Assembly: GCF_038396845.1 (NCBI RefSeq)
Contig: NZ_CP151587.1
Coordinates: 3,632,001-3,696,000 of the forward strand
DNA length: 64,000 nt
Direction of reading: 5' to 3'
From: Gymnodinialimonas sp. 57CJ19
GTDB taxonomy: Bacteria > Pseudomonadota > Alphaproteobacteria > Rhodobacterales > Rhodobacteraceae
The notes under the pieces were generated by a model. The model made no database searches and was not told the DNA's origin. It saw only the letters and a list, made by a program, of their open reading frames with translations. This document shows positions 7,805 through 18,105 of this stretch, piece after piece (the first letter of the stretch is position 1; each line of letters starts with the position of its first letter). A program made the position numbers and the translations under genes.

Positions 7805-8643
7805 AACAGGCCGAGGCCGTAAGCAATGCCCCCCAAGGTGACAGCCCCTGCCCCCAACATGCGCCATGTCACGACCTCGTCCAACAGCGCCACGCCGGCG
7901 GCCATGGCGATAATCGGCACCGTCAGTTGCAACAGGGCCGAGGTCGATCCCCCCAGTCGCGGCAACACCGAATACCACAGCGCATAGCCAAGCCCCGAGG
8001 TGACAGCCCCCGCCACAATCGCCAAGGCAAAGCCCAATGGCGTCGCCTCTATCCCATCTATCTGGGCAGGGCGCAGCAGCGTCAGCAGCAGCAATGGCGG
8101 CACCGACCATATGAAATTCGCCCCCGTCTCGGCCATCGGATCAAGGGCGCGGCGCCCGGCAAGGCTGTAGATCCCCCACCCCACCGCTGCCACCAACATG
8201 GCGATGACGGCGACCGCCGGAAGAGCCGTCGGTCCTGTGGGCCAGCTCAACCAAGTCAGCCCCGCAAGGGCCATTCCGGCCCCGATCCAGCGGCGCAGCG
8301 GCGGACGTTCGCCTTCCAGGAGCGATCCGGCAAACATCGTGACCTGAACGCCCCCAAACAGGATCAGGGCCCCAAGGCCCGCATCCATCTGAACATAGGC
8401 AATGGAAAACCCGATGAGGTAAAGCGTCAGGCTGCCTGCCCCCACGATCCGAGCGGCGCGAAACACCGGCAAGGCGCGCCGCCGGGCCAAAACCAGAACG
8501 GTCAGCATCAAGGCCCCGGCGAAAGCGCGGACCAAGGCAAATAGCAGCGCGTCAATCTCTGCGCCGCCCACCGCCATCCGGTTGAGGATCGAGTTCGCTG
8601 CAAAGGCCACAAGGACCACACAAATCAGCATCATAAACCGCAT
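7774..8643 (-). CDS. EamA/DMT-family transporter
   Basis: A 289-residue inner-membrane protein with ten hydrophobic segments arranged as two EamA repeats, of the drug/metabolite transporter superfamily, usually exporters of amino acids or metabolites. The start is placed at ATG 8643, one base after the stop of the phnM-like gene, giving MRFMMLICVVLVAFAANS; a longer frame to 8673 would overlap phnM. The tight spacing indicates cotranscription with the phnM-like gene. The 3' end overlaps the convergent Nudix gene by 31 bases. Confidence 0.85.
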   Translation of the reverse strand: MRFMMLICVVLVAFAANSILNRMAVGGAEIDALLFALVRAFAGALMLTVLVLARRRALPVFRAARIVGAGSLTLYLIGFSIAYVQMDAGLGALILFGGVQVTMFAGSLLEGERPPLRRWIGAGMALAGLTWLSWPTGPTALPAVAVIAMLVAAVGWGIYSLAGRRALDPMAETGANFIWSVPPLLLLTLLRPAQIDGIEATPLGFALAIVAGAVTSGLGYALWYSVLPRLGGSTSALLQLTVPIIAMAAGVALLDEVVTWRMLGAGAVTLGGIAYGLGLFQRMARSKGS

Positions 8644-8644
8644 G

Positions 8645-9787
8645 TCAGCCCACCATTCTTGCTGCAAACTCACCGGTCAAATGCGTCACGCGCCCGCCGC
8701 AGACGACACCCTCAATCCGGCGCGTCTTGGCGTGCATCACCACCAGATCGGCGCGCAGACCGGGCATCAATTGGCCCCGGTCCCGCCATCCCATCACCCG
8801 TGCCGGCCCGGCCGAGATCAACGCCCAAGCCTGCGATAGATCCATCCCGTCGTCCCACAGTTTCAGCGCCGCCCGATGCAGAGAGGGATAGTGGTAATCC
8901 GAGACCAAAGCCGTCACCCAACCCTTTGAAATCAAGTCCTCTGCCGCGATCTTCTTGTCGTGTGACCCACCGCGCACGACGTTGGGCGCACCCATGATAA
9001 TCGGCTCTCCGGCCTCTTGTGCGGCCTGAGCCGCCGCAAGCGTTTCGGGAAATTCGCATATGTCCGCGCCCATGGCCCGGTTGCGGTTACGGTCCTCGGC
9101 GGTGCGATCATCGTGGCTGCCGATGCGCACTTGGGCCGCCCTCAGCTCTGCTGTCAGCGCGGCAACGGCAATTTCGGCCCGAGGCATGTTTTCATGGAGC
9201 TTTTGCAGCATCTCCAGATGCGCTTCGGGGGAGCGCCCCGACTTCAGCGCCTGCCCGGTCAGGCGAGGCGGGCGTTTCCCGGCGGCCAACGCCTTGTGGG
9301 GAAGGTGATCGTTCAACACCACGTAGCTGATGCCCCCTTGCGCGATCAACGCAGCGGCGCGGGCGAAAAGCTCTGAAATCGCCACCTCCAGCCGCAGTTG
9401 AATGTGCAGGTCCGTCGTCGCCTGATAATCCGCCACCGCCCGCACCAACGTTTCGGCAAAGTCCGGTCCGCGCATCCCGCCTTCCCAAGAGAAGAACTGC
9501 GCCAGCATGGCGGTAGTAATGCCGTTTGCCGCCAATTCCGCCTCGACCGCGCGCAGGCCAAGGGCGGGGTCCGACTGCGCCCCACGACGCGGGGCCATGT
9601 GATGTTCAAACCCGTCGCCGTGCAGATCAACGATGCCCGGCAGGATCATATAGCCGGAGGCGTCAACGGTGCGTCGAGCCTCGGCCGTGATCAGGCCACC
9701 TGCCACGCTCAGGTCAGCCTGCGTCACCCCATCGGGCAAAAGCACTTGGGACTTGGAAAACGTAACAGAGAGAGGCGCGTGCGGCAT
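8645..9787 (-). CDS. phnM: PhnM-like alkylphosphonate amidohydrolase
   Basis: A 380-residue metal-dependent amidohydrolase matching PhnM, which removes diphosphate from alpha-D-ribose 1-methylphosphonate 5-triphosphate in the C-P lyase pathway. Visible are the DLHGDGFEHHM metal motif (~54-64), the NDHLPH segment, IGSHDDRT and VSDYHYPS, all typical of PhnM. No other phn gene (phnGHIJKL, phnN, transporter) is in the window; the only partner is an EamA exporter 1 base downstream. Either the rest of the cluster is elsewhere or the protein acts on another substrate. Confidence 0.85.
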   Translation of the reverse strand: MPHAPLSVTFSKSQVLLPDGVTQADLSVAGGLITAEARRTVDASGYMILPGIVDLHGDGFEHHMAPRRGAQSDPALGLRAVEAELAANGITTAMLAQFFSWEGGMRGPDFAETLVRAVADYQATTDLHIQLRLEVAISELFARAAALIAQGGISYVVLNDHLPHKALAAGKRPPRLTGQALKSGRSPEAHLEMLQKLHENMPRAEIAVAALTAELRAAQVRIGSHDDRTAEDRNRNRAMGADICEFPETLAAAQAAQEAGEPIIMGAPNVVRGGSHDKKIAAEDLISKGWVTALVSDYHYPSLHRAALKLWDDGMDLSQAWALISAGPARVMGWRDRGQLMPGLRADLVVMHAKTRRIEGVVCGGRVTHLTGEFAARMVG

Positions 9788-9876
9788 GGGACGGTTGTGT
9801 CAGGCGGCCCGAGAAATGAAAAGGGGCGCCCGCAGTTCGTCGTCGGTCATGGGAGCGGGGCTTTGAGGTTGCCCGG

Positions 9877-10488
9877 TCACTGCACCTCGCGGAGGCGTTC
9901 AAGCGTCACCCATTCGTTCCACGAGGCATCCCAGCCCGCGTAGGTCACGAAGCACTGGCCAGCGTCGTTGGGACCATCGAGTATGGTCCCTGCCCACCAA
10001 CGATCACCCCAGGAAATCTCCAGTTCCTTGCCGACTGCACAATCGGCGGCGGTGGCGGCGAGCGGGGCGATCCTGTCGGCGGTAACCCATTCGTTCCAGC
10101 TGGCGTCCCAACCGTCATAGGTGACGTAGCATTCACCCGCTGCGTTGGGGCCTTCCAGGATGGTGCCATCCCACTGGCTGCCGTTCCATTCGATCTGCCG
10201 GGCCGCCCCGACGGGGCAATTAGCGGCCATTGTTGCGGGCGCCGGGACCGCCCCGACGAGGGGAGCGATACGATTTATGGCGACCCATTCGTTCCAGGTT
10301 TCGTCCCAGCCGTCATAGCTGACCAGACAATTTCCCTGCGGGTCGGGGCCTTCAAGAACGAGACCGTCAAACTGGCTGCCATTCCATTCAATATCGACGG
10401 CAAGTCCAACCGGGCAGGCAAATGCCGCCATCGAGGAAAGAAAAAAAGCAGGAAAAATGGCGGAAAGGATCAGCGTCAATTGGCGCAT
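9877..10488 (-). CDS. secreted protein of three Tudor/chromo-barrel-like repeats
   Basis: A 203-residue exported protein: signal peptide of 24 residues (ending SSMAAFA), then three tandem ~55-residue repeats beginning at residues 25, 91 and 150. Each runs C-x-VG-x7-W-(x)n-G-x-(I/V)L-(E/D)GP-x4-G-x-C-x-V-x-Y-x-GWD-x2-WNEWV. The barrel-like pattern, with the GWDxxWNEWV end, recalls eukaryotic Tudor-knot/agenet/MOF chromo-barrel domains. Each repeat has two cysteines 29 residues apart, probably a disulfide. No enzymatic motif is present; a binding role is likely. Function unknown. Confidence 0.75.
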   Translation of the reverse strand: MRQLTLILSAIFPAFFLSSMAAFACPVGLAVDIEWNGSQFDGLVLEGPDPQGNCLVSYDGWDETWNEWVAINRIAPLVGAVPAPATMAANCPVGAARQIEWNGSQWDGTILEGPNAAGECYVTYDGWDASWNEWVTADRIAPLAATAADCAVGKELEISWGDRWWAGTILDGPNDAGQCFVTYAGWDASWNEWVTLERLREVQ

Positions 10489-10594
10489 TGGAATGCTCCG
10501 AACTTGATAAAATGCAAGGCAATCTTACCGGGAGCACGGCCACAAGTCGATCAACCGCCCCCGGGGGAAACCCTCCATTGACAGGCGGACATGA

Positions 10595-10618
10595 CAAAGG
10601 GGCCCGAGGGCCCCTTTG
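10595..10618 (-). terminator. groEL terminator
   Basis: CAAAGGGGCCC and GGGCCCCTTTG form a perfect 11-bp stem with a 2-base loop, ~110 bases past the groEL stop and just upstream of the next minus-strand gene. On the minus strand the stem ends in CCCCTTTGT, a weak U-tract. Confidence 0.65.
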
Positions 10619-10726
10619 CACTGCCGTTGCAGCAGGTTCTTGCGGTGCAAGCCTTACCCTTTCGGCAGCTTTCCGTTCTGGAAAGCGCCTACCGGGTTCG
10701 CGCAAATTCCTAACGGAATTTGCTGC

Positions 10727-12376
<1,650 letters not shown>

Positions 12377-12429
12377 TTAAAATTCGATGTGTTTTTCGGG
12401 GATCGGAATGTTTGCGCGGGGCAAACGAC

Positions 12430-12717
12430 TTAGGTGATGATGCCCAAGATGTCCGATTCCTTCATCATCAGAAGCTCTTCGCCGTCGAGCGTCACTTCCG
12501 TGCCGGACCATTTGCCGAACAGGATGCGGTCGCCGGTTTTCACCGACATCTCGATCAGCTCGCCAGAGTCTTTCCGCGCGCCGTCGCCGCAGGCAACAAC
12601 TTCACCCTCAGAGGGCTTTTCTTTCGCGCTTTCGGGGATGATCAGACCGCCAGCGGTCTTTTCCTCGGATTCTACACGGCGAACCAACACGCGGTCTTGC
12701 AGCGGTTTCAATGCCAT
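12430..12717 (-). CDS. groES: 10 kDa co-chaperonin GroES
   Basis: A 95-residue co-chaperonin forming the lid of GroEL. Conserved segments include [18 protein letters not shown], the mobile loop [19 protein letters not shown] and VLFGKW-like [11 protein letters not shown]. An AGAGGCC-type ribosome site precedes the ATG. It heads the groES-groEL operon; a CIRCE operator lies 44 bases upstream. Confidence 0.98.
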   Translation of the reverse strand: MALKPLQDRVLVRRVESEEKTAGGLIIPESAKEKPSEGEVVACGDGARKDSGELIEMSVKTGDRILFGKWSGTEVTLDGEELLMMKESDILGIIT

Positions 12718-12761
12718 TTTGGCCTCTCCTCTATCCGGTTAGGGATTGTCTCTCGGTACTG

Positions 12762-12788
12762 CTGTCACTCACCCCTAGTGAGTGCCAA
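12762..12788 (-). promoter_or_regulatory. CIRCE operator (HrcA site) of groESL
   Basis: On the minus strand TTGGCACTC, nine bases, then GAGTGACAG. The left half matches the CIRCE consensus TTAGCACTC in 8 of 9 positions, and the right half keeps GAGTG of GAGTGCTAA. It lies 8 bases downstream of the -10 hexamer, a position where bound HrcA would block transcription. hrcA itself is not in the window. Confidence 0.85.
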
Positions 12789-12795
12789 CGGCGTT

Positions 12796-12824
12796 GAGAT
12801 AGGCAGCCGTTCCGGTGCTGTCAA
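12796..12824 (-). promoter_or_regulatory. groESL promoter
   Basis: On the minus strand TTGACA (12824-12819) and TATCTC (12801-12796) are separated by 17 bases, giving a good housekeeping promoter. The surrounding bases CTTGAC and CCTATCT also resemble the alphaproteobacterial RpoH consensus, so both sigma factors may use it. CIRCE follows immediately. Confidence 0.72.
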
Positions 12825-12905
12825 GATGATCCGACAGGTAACGGTTGATTCAGCTTTTGGCACTAACACTCGCCCCCAAGACCCCGGATTCCTGTGGAGG
12901 CAACG

Positions 12906-14867
12906 ATGAAATTTCTCAACAAGCTCAGCTTGAGCGCCAAACTCATCGTTTTGATGGCGACGTCGCTGGTGGCGCTGTCATTCGCCGTGTCTCTCGTAGG
13001 ATATCTCGAGGTGCGGCACACCTATTTTGCAAGCGTCGAGAACGACCATTGGATCGGCGCGCGCATTGTGGCCAGCCGAATGCAGGAGAATTACGATGGG
13101 GTCAGCTTCGTGGCAGGGGCCGGCCATGAGACTAACAGAATCGTCTGGCCTGACATGCCGCAAGAAGTGGGCGACGCTCTGGTCGCTCCCGCTGCCAGCC
13201 TCGCGGGGGTGGATGCCGCAATCTTTCGGTTCGATCCCGAGACCGAAACCTTTGTCCGCATCGCCTCATCCAATGCAGCGGGCGATGAACACGCCGCGAT
13301 AGGGGCCATGATCGCCCATTCGGACGCCTATCTTGCGCTGCTGGACCATGAAAGCCACATCGGCTCGGCGCAAGGAGGGGGGGCGAACCATCAGGTGCTT
13401 CGTACCCCGATCTTTGACACGGATGGCACCATTGTGGGGGCCATCGCAATTGCTGCCCACACCGCGGATTTCGCGACCCACCAGCGCGATCTCTGGACCA
13501 CAGCAATCCTGGTGACCGTTGCCTCGATGGCGGTGGCCTTGCTGTTCGCCTTCCTTGCTGCCCGCTGGGTCATGACACCGCTGTCGCGCATGACCCAATG
13601 TATTGTGAACCTGTCCGAAGGCACGCTCGATCAACACATTCCCTACCGAACGCGCGAAGATGAAGTCGGCATGATGTCGTCCGGTCTACTGGTGCTCCAA
13701 TCCTCGATGGTGGAGGCTGAACGCCTGCACCGATTGGAAGCGGATCGCATCAGTGGGGATCAGGAAAAGCAACAAGATCAACACATTGTGGTTGAAGCCC
13801 TGACCGAAGGGTTGGCCCGTCTTGGCAAATTGGACCTGACCAAGCAGATCGAAAACCACCCCGGCGCGCCGTTTCCGGAGGAGTACGAAGGGCTCCGCAC
13901 CTCGTTCAACCTGCTGGTAGACAACCTGTCCGACAACGTAGAGGCCATTCGCGAAGTGGCCGATGAGGTCAACCAGGATGCCCGAGAATTGGCCAGCTCC
14001 TCGTCCGATCTTTCAAGCCGCACCGAAAGCCAAGCCGCCACGCTGGAGCAATCGGCCGCCGCGTTGGAGCAATTGAGCGAAAGCGTGCAATCCACCGCCG
14101 CAAACGCCTCGGACGCGGAAGCCACCACGGATGAGAATCGCCTTGTCGCCAAGCGCACGGGCGACATCGTGGAAGACGCCATCACCGCCATGGCAGCGAT
14201 CGAGGCGTCGTCTCAACAGATCACGCAGATCATCTCCGTGATCGACGACATCGCCTTTCAGACCAATCTTTTGGCCCTGAACGCAGGGGTAGAAGCTGCC
14301 CGCGCGGGCGAGGCGGGCCGTGGCTTTGCCGTCGTAGCCTCGGAGGTGCGGGCTTTGGCGCAGCATTCGTCAGCCTCGGCGCAAGAAATAAAGGCCCTCA
14401 TCGCCTCGTCCAGCGAGCAGGTGGAAAGCGGCAGCAAGTTGGTTCGCAAGGCCGGAGACACGATTGGCGACATCATCAGCCGCGTCGATAGGGTGGCCGG
14501 GCTCGTTTCGGACATCGCCGTTTCCGCGAAAGAGCAATCAACCGGCGTGACAGAGATCAACGCCGGCATGAGAGAATTGGACGCTGCCACGCAAAGCAAC
14601 GCCGCCATGGCGGAGGAGGCCTCTGCCGCCAGCGAAAACCTTACCAATGCGGCGGATCGGTTGGCCAACCACCTTGCGCGCTTCCAGATGATCCGCTCCA
14701 CGTCCCCAGCCAACGCCTGGGCGCCGGACGGCACAAGCCCGACGGGGCACGCCGCCTTCGACGGCGCGATCCATGGCGCCCCCTTATCTGCCGCCGCCGC
14801 CGCGGCCCCCCTTGTCGAAAACGCCTTCGCGGACGACCTCAAAGCCGATGTTTTCAAGGACTTCTAG
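12906..14867 (+). CDS. methyl-accepting chemotaxis protein
   Basis: A 653-residue chemoreceptor. The start is ATG 12906 after a GGAGG site; four extra codons upstream are dismissed. Order: TM helix ~12-33, periplasmic sensor domain ~34-195 with no recognised ligand motif, TM helix ~197-219, HAMP ~220-272, and a cytoplasmic coiled-coil signalling domain ~330-610. The receptor tip carries the conserved hairpin ([19 protein letters not shown], then [16 protein letters not shown]). There is no C-terminal NWETF-like CheR tether. No che genes are nearby. The ligand is unknown. Confidence 0.93.
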   Translation: MKFLNKLSLSAKLIVLMATSLVALSFAVSLVGYLEVRHTYFASVENDHWIGARIVASRMQENYDGVSFVAGAGHETNRIVWPDMPQEVGDALVAPAASLAGVDAAIFRFDPETETFVRIASSNAAGDEHAAIGAMIAHSDAYLALLDHESHIGSAQGGGANHQVLRTPIFDTDGTIVGAIAIAAHTADFATHQRDLWTTAILVTVASMAVALLFAFLAARWVMTPLSRMTQCIVNLSEGTLDQHIPYRTREDEVGMMSSGLLVLQSSMVEAERLHRLEADRISGDQEKQQDQHIVVEALTEGLARLGKLDLTKQIENHPGAPFPEEYEGLRTSFNLLVDNLSDNVEAIREVADEVNQDARELASSSSDLSSRTESQAATLEQSAAALEQLSESVQSTAANASDAEATTDENRLVAKRTGDIVEDAITAMAAIEASSQQITQIISVIDDIAFQTNLLALNAGVEAARAGEAGRGFAVVASEVRALAQHSSASAQEIKALIASSSEQVESGSKLVRKAGDTIGDIISRVDRVAGLVSDIAVSAKEQSTGVTEINAGMRELDAATQSNAAMAEEASAASENLTNAADRLANHLARFQMIRSTSPANAWAPDGTSPTGHAAFDGAIHGAPLSAAAAAAPLVENAFADDLKADVFKDF

Positions 14868-15007
14868 ACGCAGCGCCGCCCCGCGCACCCAATGACGCAT
14901 GCGATCCAGGACCCTCGCGCCTGATAATTCCCACCCGTGCCAGTGACAAACCGGGGCCTCGCCGATAGAAGGGCCGCAAATTTCGCATCTCAAGCAAGGT
15001 ATGTCCC

Positions 15008-15931
15008 ATGACCACATTGGTTTTCGGCCACAAATCCCCCGACACAGACTCCACAGGCTCCCCCCTGATCTGGGCATGGTACCTGTCGGACGTGAAAGGC
15101 ACCCCCGCAGAAGCCGTTTTGCTTGGTGAGCCCAACACCGAAGCCGCTTTCATGTTGGAGCGTTGGAACTTGCCCAAACCCCGCATCATCGACACCGTTG
15201 AATCGGGCCAACCCGTTGTGATCGTCGACACCAACAACCCCGCCGAACTGCCAGACGCAATCAACGACGCTGATATTCAAGGGATCATCGACCACCACAA
15301 ATTGGTCGGTGGCCTGGAAACCAAGGGCCCGATCGACATTCGGATTGAGCCGCTCGCCTGCACCGCTACGATCATGCACAAAATGATTGGTGATGACCTG
15401 AAAAAGGCGCCCGAGAACATAAAAGGCGCGATGCTCAGCTGCATCCTGTCGGACACGTTGGAATTCCGCTCGCCCACAACCACCGACGAAGATCGCGCAG
15501 TTGCCGAGGCGTTGGCGGCAGATCTGGGCATCGATATCCCTGCCTACGCCGCCGAAATGTTCGCGGCCAAGTCCGATGTCTCCCGCTTCTCGGATGCCGA
15601 ATTGCTTCGGATGGATAGCAAGACCTACGAAGTCGGCGGCAAAACCTTCCGCGTTTCGGTTCTGGAAACCACATCGCCCGCGACGGTTCTGTCGCGCAAA
15701 GACAGCCTGATGCAAACCATGACAACCGTCGCCACCGAAGACGGTGCGGACCAAGTCTTGTTGTTCGTGATCGACATCCTGAAGGAAGAGGCCACACTGC
15801 TGGTCCCCAACGATCTGGTCAAAGCCGTCGCTGAGAAAAGCTTCTCGACCGTTGCGGGCGACGGCGACCTGCTCGTCCTGCCCGGCGTCGTCAGCCGGAA
15901 AAAGCAGATCATTCCGAACCTCGCGATCTAA
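15008..15931 (+). CDS. ppaC: manganese-dependent inorganic pyrophosphatase (family II)
   Basis: A 307-residue DHH-family enzyme that hydrolyses pyrophosphate to phosphate and drives biosynthesis forward. Metal ligands of the family are visible: FGHKSPDTDS (His8, Asp12, Asp14), VDTNN, and DHH at 95-97, with the C-terminal DHHA2-like SRKKQIIP phosphate-binding motif. An AAGG site lies upstream. Family II enzymes are less widespread in alphaproteobacteria than family I, but recur in roseobacters. Confidence 0.94.
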   Translation: MTTLVFGHKSPDTDSTGSPLIWAWYLSDVKGTPAEAVLLGEPNTEAAFMLERWNLPKPRIIDTVESGQPVVIVDTNNPAELPDAINDADIQGIIDHHKLVGGLETKGPIDIRIEPLACTATIMHKMIGDDLKKAPENIKGAMLSCILSDTLEFRSPTTTDEDRAVAEALAADLGIDIPAYAAEMFAAKSDVSRFSDAELLRMDSKTYEVGGKTFRVSVLETTSPATVLSRKDSLMQTMTTVATEDGADQVLLFVIDILKEEATLLVPNDLVKAVAEKSFSTVAGDGDLLVLPGVVSRKKQIIPNLAI

Positions 15932-15939
15932 AACGTTAG

Positions 15940-15965
15940 GGCAAGGCGGGTTCCCCTGCCTTGCC
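15940..15965 (+). terminator. hairpin after ppaC
   Basis: GGCAAGGCGGG and CCTGCCTTGCC form a strong stem with one mismatch-like offset and a 4-base loop, 9 bases past the ppaC stop. No T-run follows, so termination strength is uncertain. Confidence 0.5.
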
Positions 15966-16015
15966 ACCCCTCCGCTGCGGCGCGAAATTGAACGCGCCTC
16001 AACCCGGAGCCGACC

Positions 16016-16543
16016 ATGCGCCCAAGCATTTCCGCCTTTTTTCTTGCCCTCACACTGATAAACGCGCCCGCGATGGCCGATGTCTACTGGCCCGGCCCCG
16101 GTGATGTGGTGACACCCCACGCAACCGGCCTTTTCCTGAATAGTGCCGACGGAACCCCTCGCGAAGGCATGCCCTTCGGCAGCTCTTTCCACGCAACGAT
16201 GCATACCCTCGTGCCCATTTACGGCCACGACGTGAGCGTCGGATTCCCGCAGGAATGTGGCGAAGGGCCGATGGTCTCGGTCAGCATTCCCGGCCAGATT
16301 AACCTTATGTTTCAAGATGATCGCCTGACAGGCTGGATGCTGATCGACGACAGCACCCTGCGCACGGCCACGGGCCTTGGTGTCGGCAGCCCGCAAGAGG
16401 CCTTATCCGCCGAGGGGCCAGTCAGCTTTTTTGAAACCGGGATCGGCACGGAATTCGGTGCCGGGGACCTGTTTGGCTTGATGGCTGAAGATGGGCGCAC
16501 CGTCGCCGGTATCTGGAGCGGCGCAACCTGCATTTTCCGTTAA
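16016..16543 (+). CDS. secreted hypothetical protein
   Basis: A 175-residue protein with a signal peptide (MRPSISAFFLALTLINAPAMA, cleavage before Asp). The mature part contains two Cys (QECGEGPM and the C-terminal GATCIFR) and no catalytic motif I recognise. It is probably periplasmic. Downstream, the HAD gene begins 79 bases later on the same strand. Function unknown. Confidence 0.7.
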   Translation: MRPSISAFFLALTLINAPAMADVYWPGPGDVVTPHATGLFLNSADGTPREGMPFGSSFHATMHTLVPIYGHDVSVGFPQECGEGPMVSVSIPGQINLMFQDDRLTGWMLIDDSTLRTATGLGVGSPQEALSAEGPVSFFETGIGTEFGAGDLFGLMAEDGRTVAGIWSGATCIFR

Positions 16544-16621
16544 CGACACCGCCAGCAGGACTGGCCCCGCGCGCCGATGCATCGCATAAGTCAGCGACAC
16601 CGCCAGCATTCGGAGCGCCCC

Positions 16622-17494
16622 ATGACCCAGATTATCGACACTCTCGCCGACATTTCGGACAAATACGACACGGTGTTTTGTGACCTTTGGGGCTGCCTAC
16701 ACGATGGCATCAGCGCCTTTGACGAAGCGGTCGAGGCCTTGCGCGCGTTCAAAGCGGGCGGCGGCACGGTGCTTTTGCTGACAAATTCCCCCCGCCCCCG
16801 CGCCAATGTGGCGACGCAGCTCGATCAGATCGGCGTGCCGCGCGACTGCTGGGATGTGATCGCAACCTCGGGTGACAGCGCCCGCGTCGCGATGCTCACC
16901 GGGGCCGTGGGTCAGAAAGTCTGGCATATTGGCGAACCCCATGAAGATGCCTTCTTCGCCCCGATGGACCTGCTGGACGACACGGTGGACATTACGCGCG
17001 TGCCATTGGACGAGGCCGAAGGCATCGTGTGCACCGGCCCGTTCGACCCTTTCGCAGACCCCGCCGAGATGCGGCCGCAGTTTTTGCTGGCGAAAACACG
17101 CGGCCTGAAACTGCTGTGCGCGAACCCTGATATCGTGGTGGATCGCGGCGACGAACGGATTTGGTGCGCGGGCGCACTGGCGCAACTGTATACGGAAATG
17201 GGCGGCGAGAGCCTCTATTTCGGCAAGCCGCACCCGCCGATTTACGACCTTGCGCGGCGGCGCTTGGTGCAGATGGGCAAAGCCACACCCGATGACCGCA
17301 TTTTAGCCATTGGCGACGGGATCATTACCGATGTGCCCGGCGGCATTGGCGAGAATATCGATACGCTCTACATCACCGGTGGCCTCGCACGGGAAGAGAC
17401 CGGCACGACCCGCCAACCGGACCCGGCGAAGCTGGCGGAGCATCTGACCAAAGCGCAGATGGAACCGACCTATTCAATCGGGATGTTGCGCTGA
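16622..17494 (+). CDS. HAD-superfamily subfamily IIA hydrolase
   Basis: A 290-residue HAD phosphatase of the IIA group (TIGR01459-like). Motif I is FCDLWGCLHDG (nucleophile Asp21), motif II is LLLTNSPRPR, and the C-terminal part has YFGKPHPPIYD and ILAIGDGIITDVPGG (motif III Lys and motif IV Asp). The start is ATG 16622, as the family begins with this helix; 15 further upstream codons are not conserved-looking. The phosphorylated substrate is unknown. Confidence 0.85.
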   Translation: MTQIIDTLADISDKYDTVFCDLWGCLHDGISAFDEAVEALRAFKAGGGTVLLLTNSPRPRANVATQLDQIGVPRDCWDVIATSGDSARVAMLTGAVGQKVWHIGEPHEDAFFAPMDLLDDTVDITRVPLDEAEGIVCTGPFDPFADPAEMRPQFLLAKTRGLKLLCANPDIVVDRGDERIWCAGALAQLYTEMGGESLYFGKPHPPIYDLARRRLVQMGKATPDDRILAIGDGIITDVPGGIGENIDTLYITGGLAREETGTTRQPDPAKLAEHLTKAQMEPTYSIGMLR

Positions 17495-17604
17495 CGGGTG
17501 CGCAATAAAGTTTCATAAGGTGGCTATTTTTTCACACTTTGTTACTTTCTGCATTGCAGAATAACCCGCACTTGGCCTATAGATGCGCCATGGAGGGACA
17601 CGCA

Positions 17605-18048
17605 ATGCTCGACAATATCACCACCGGCACCATCGTCATCGAAGATCTGGAGATCGGCATGACTCGCTCTTTGCGAAAGATTGTAACCGATCAAGATATT
17701 GAAATGTTTGCAGAAGTTTCCACTGACCGGAACCCGGTGCATCTGGATGACGCCTACGCCCAGGACACCATCTTTGAAGGCCGCATTGCCCACGGGATGC
17801 TGACGGCAGGCTTGATCTCGGCCGTGATCGGAGAACAACTTCCGGGCCACGGCACGGTGTATCTTGGGCAAAGCCTGAAATTCATGGCCCCCGTGCGCCC
17901 CGGCGACATGGTCGAGGCCGTGGTAGAGGTGCTGTCCATCGACTACGCCCGCCGCCGCGTGCAGCTCAAGACCGAAGCGAAAGTGGGCGAAACCACCGTC
18001 TTGAAGGGCGAGGCGACCGTGCTGGCGCCGTCAGCCAAGTTCGACTGA
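17605..18048 (+). CDS. MaoC-family (R)-enoyl-CoA hydratase
   Basis: A 147-residue single hot-dog protein. The hydratase signature D-x-N-P-x-H occurs as DRNPVH (Asp41, His46), followed by FEGRIAHGMLTAGL. By family it hydrates trans-2-enoyl-CoA to (R)-3-hydroxyacyl-CoA (PhaJ-like, feeding polyhydroxyalkanoate synthesis) or a related thioester. The start is ATG 17605 because GGAGGG lies 7 bases upstream; the earlier in-frame ATG 17590 lies before that ribosome site. A single-gene unit between the HAD gene and ribF. Confidence 0.87.
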   Translation: MLDNITTGTIVIEDLEIGMTRSLRKIVTDQDIEMFAEVSTDRNPVHLDDAYAQDTIFEGRIAHGMLTAGLISAVIGEQLPGHGTVYLGQSLKFMAPVRPGDMVEAVVEVLSIDYARRRVQLKTEAKVGETTVLKGEATVLAPSAKFD

Positions 18049-18105
18049 CCCGCAATTGACGCGGACGCCTTGCCACGGGGCCGCACTCTGGCCTAACTGC
18101 GGGCT

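Noticed and set aside
12855..12875. TTGGCAC...CGCC upstream of the chemoreceptor gene as a sigma-54 promoter
   Set aside because: The GG-to-GC spacing is 11 rather than 10 and the TTGC element is absent.
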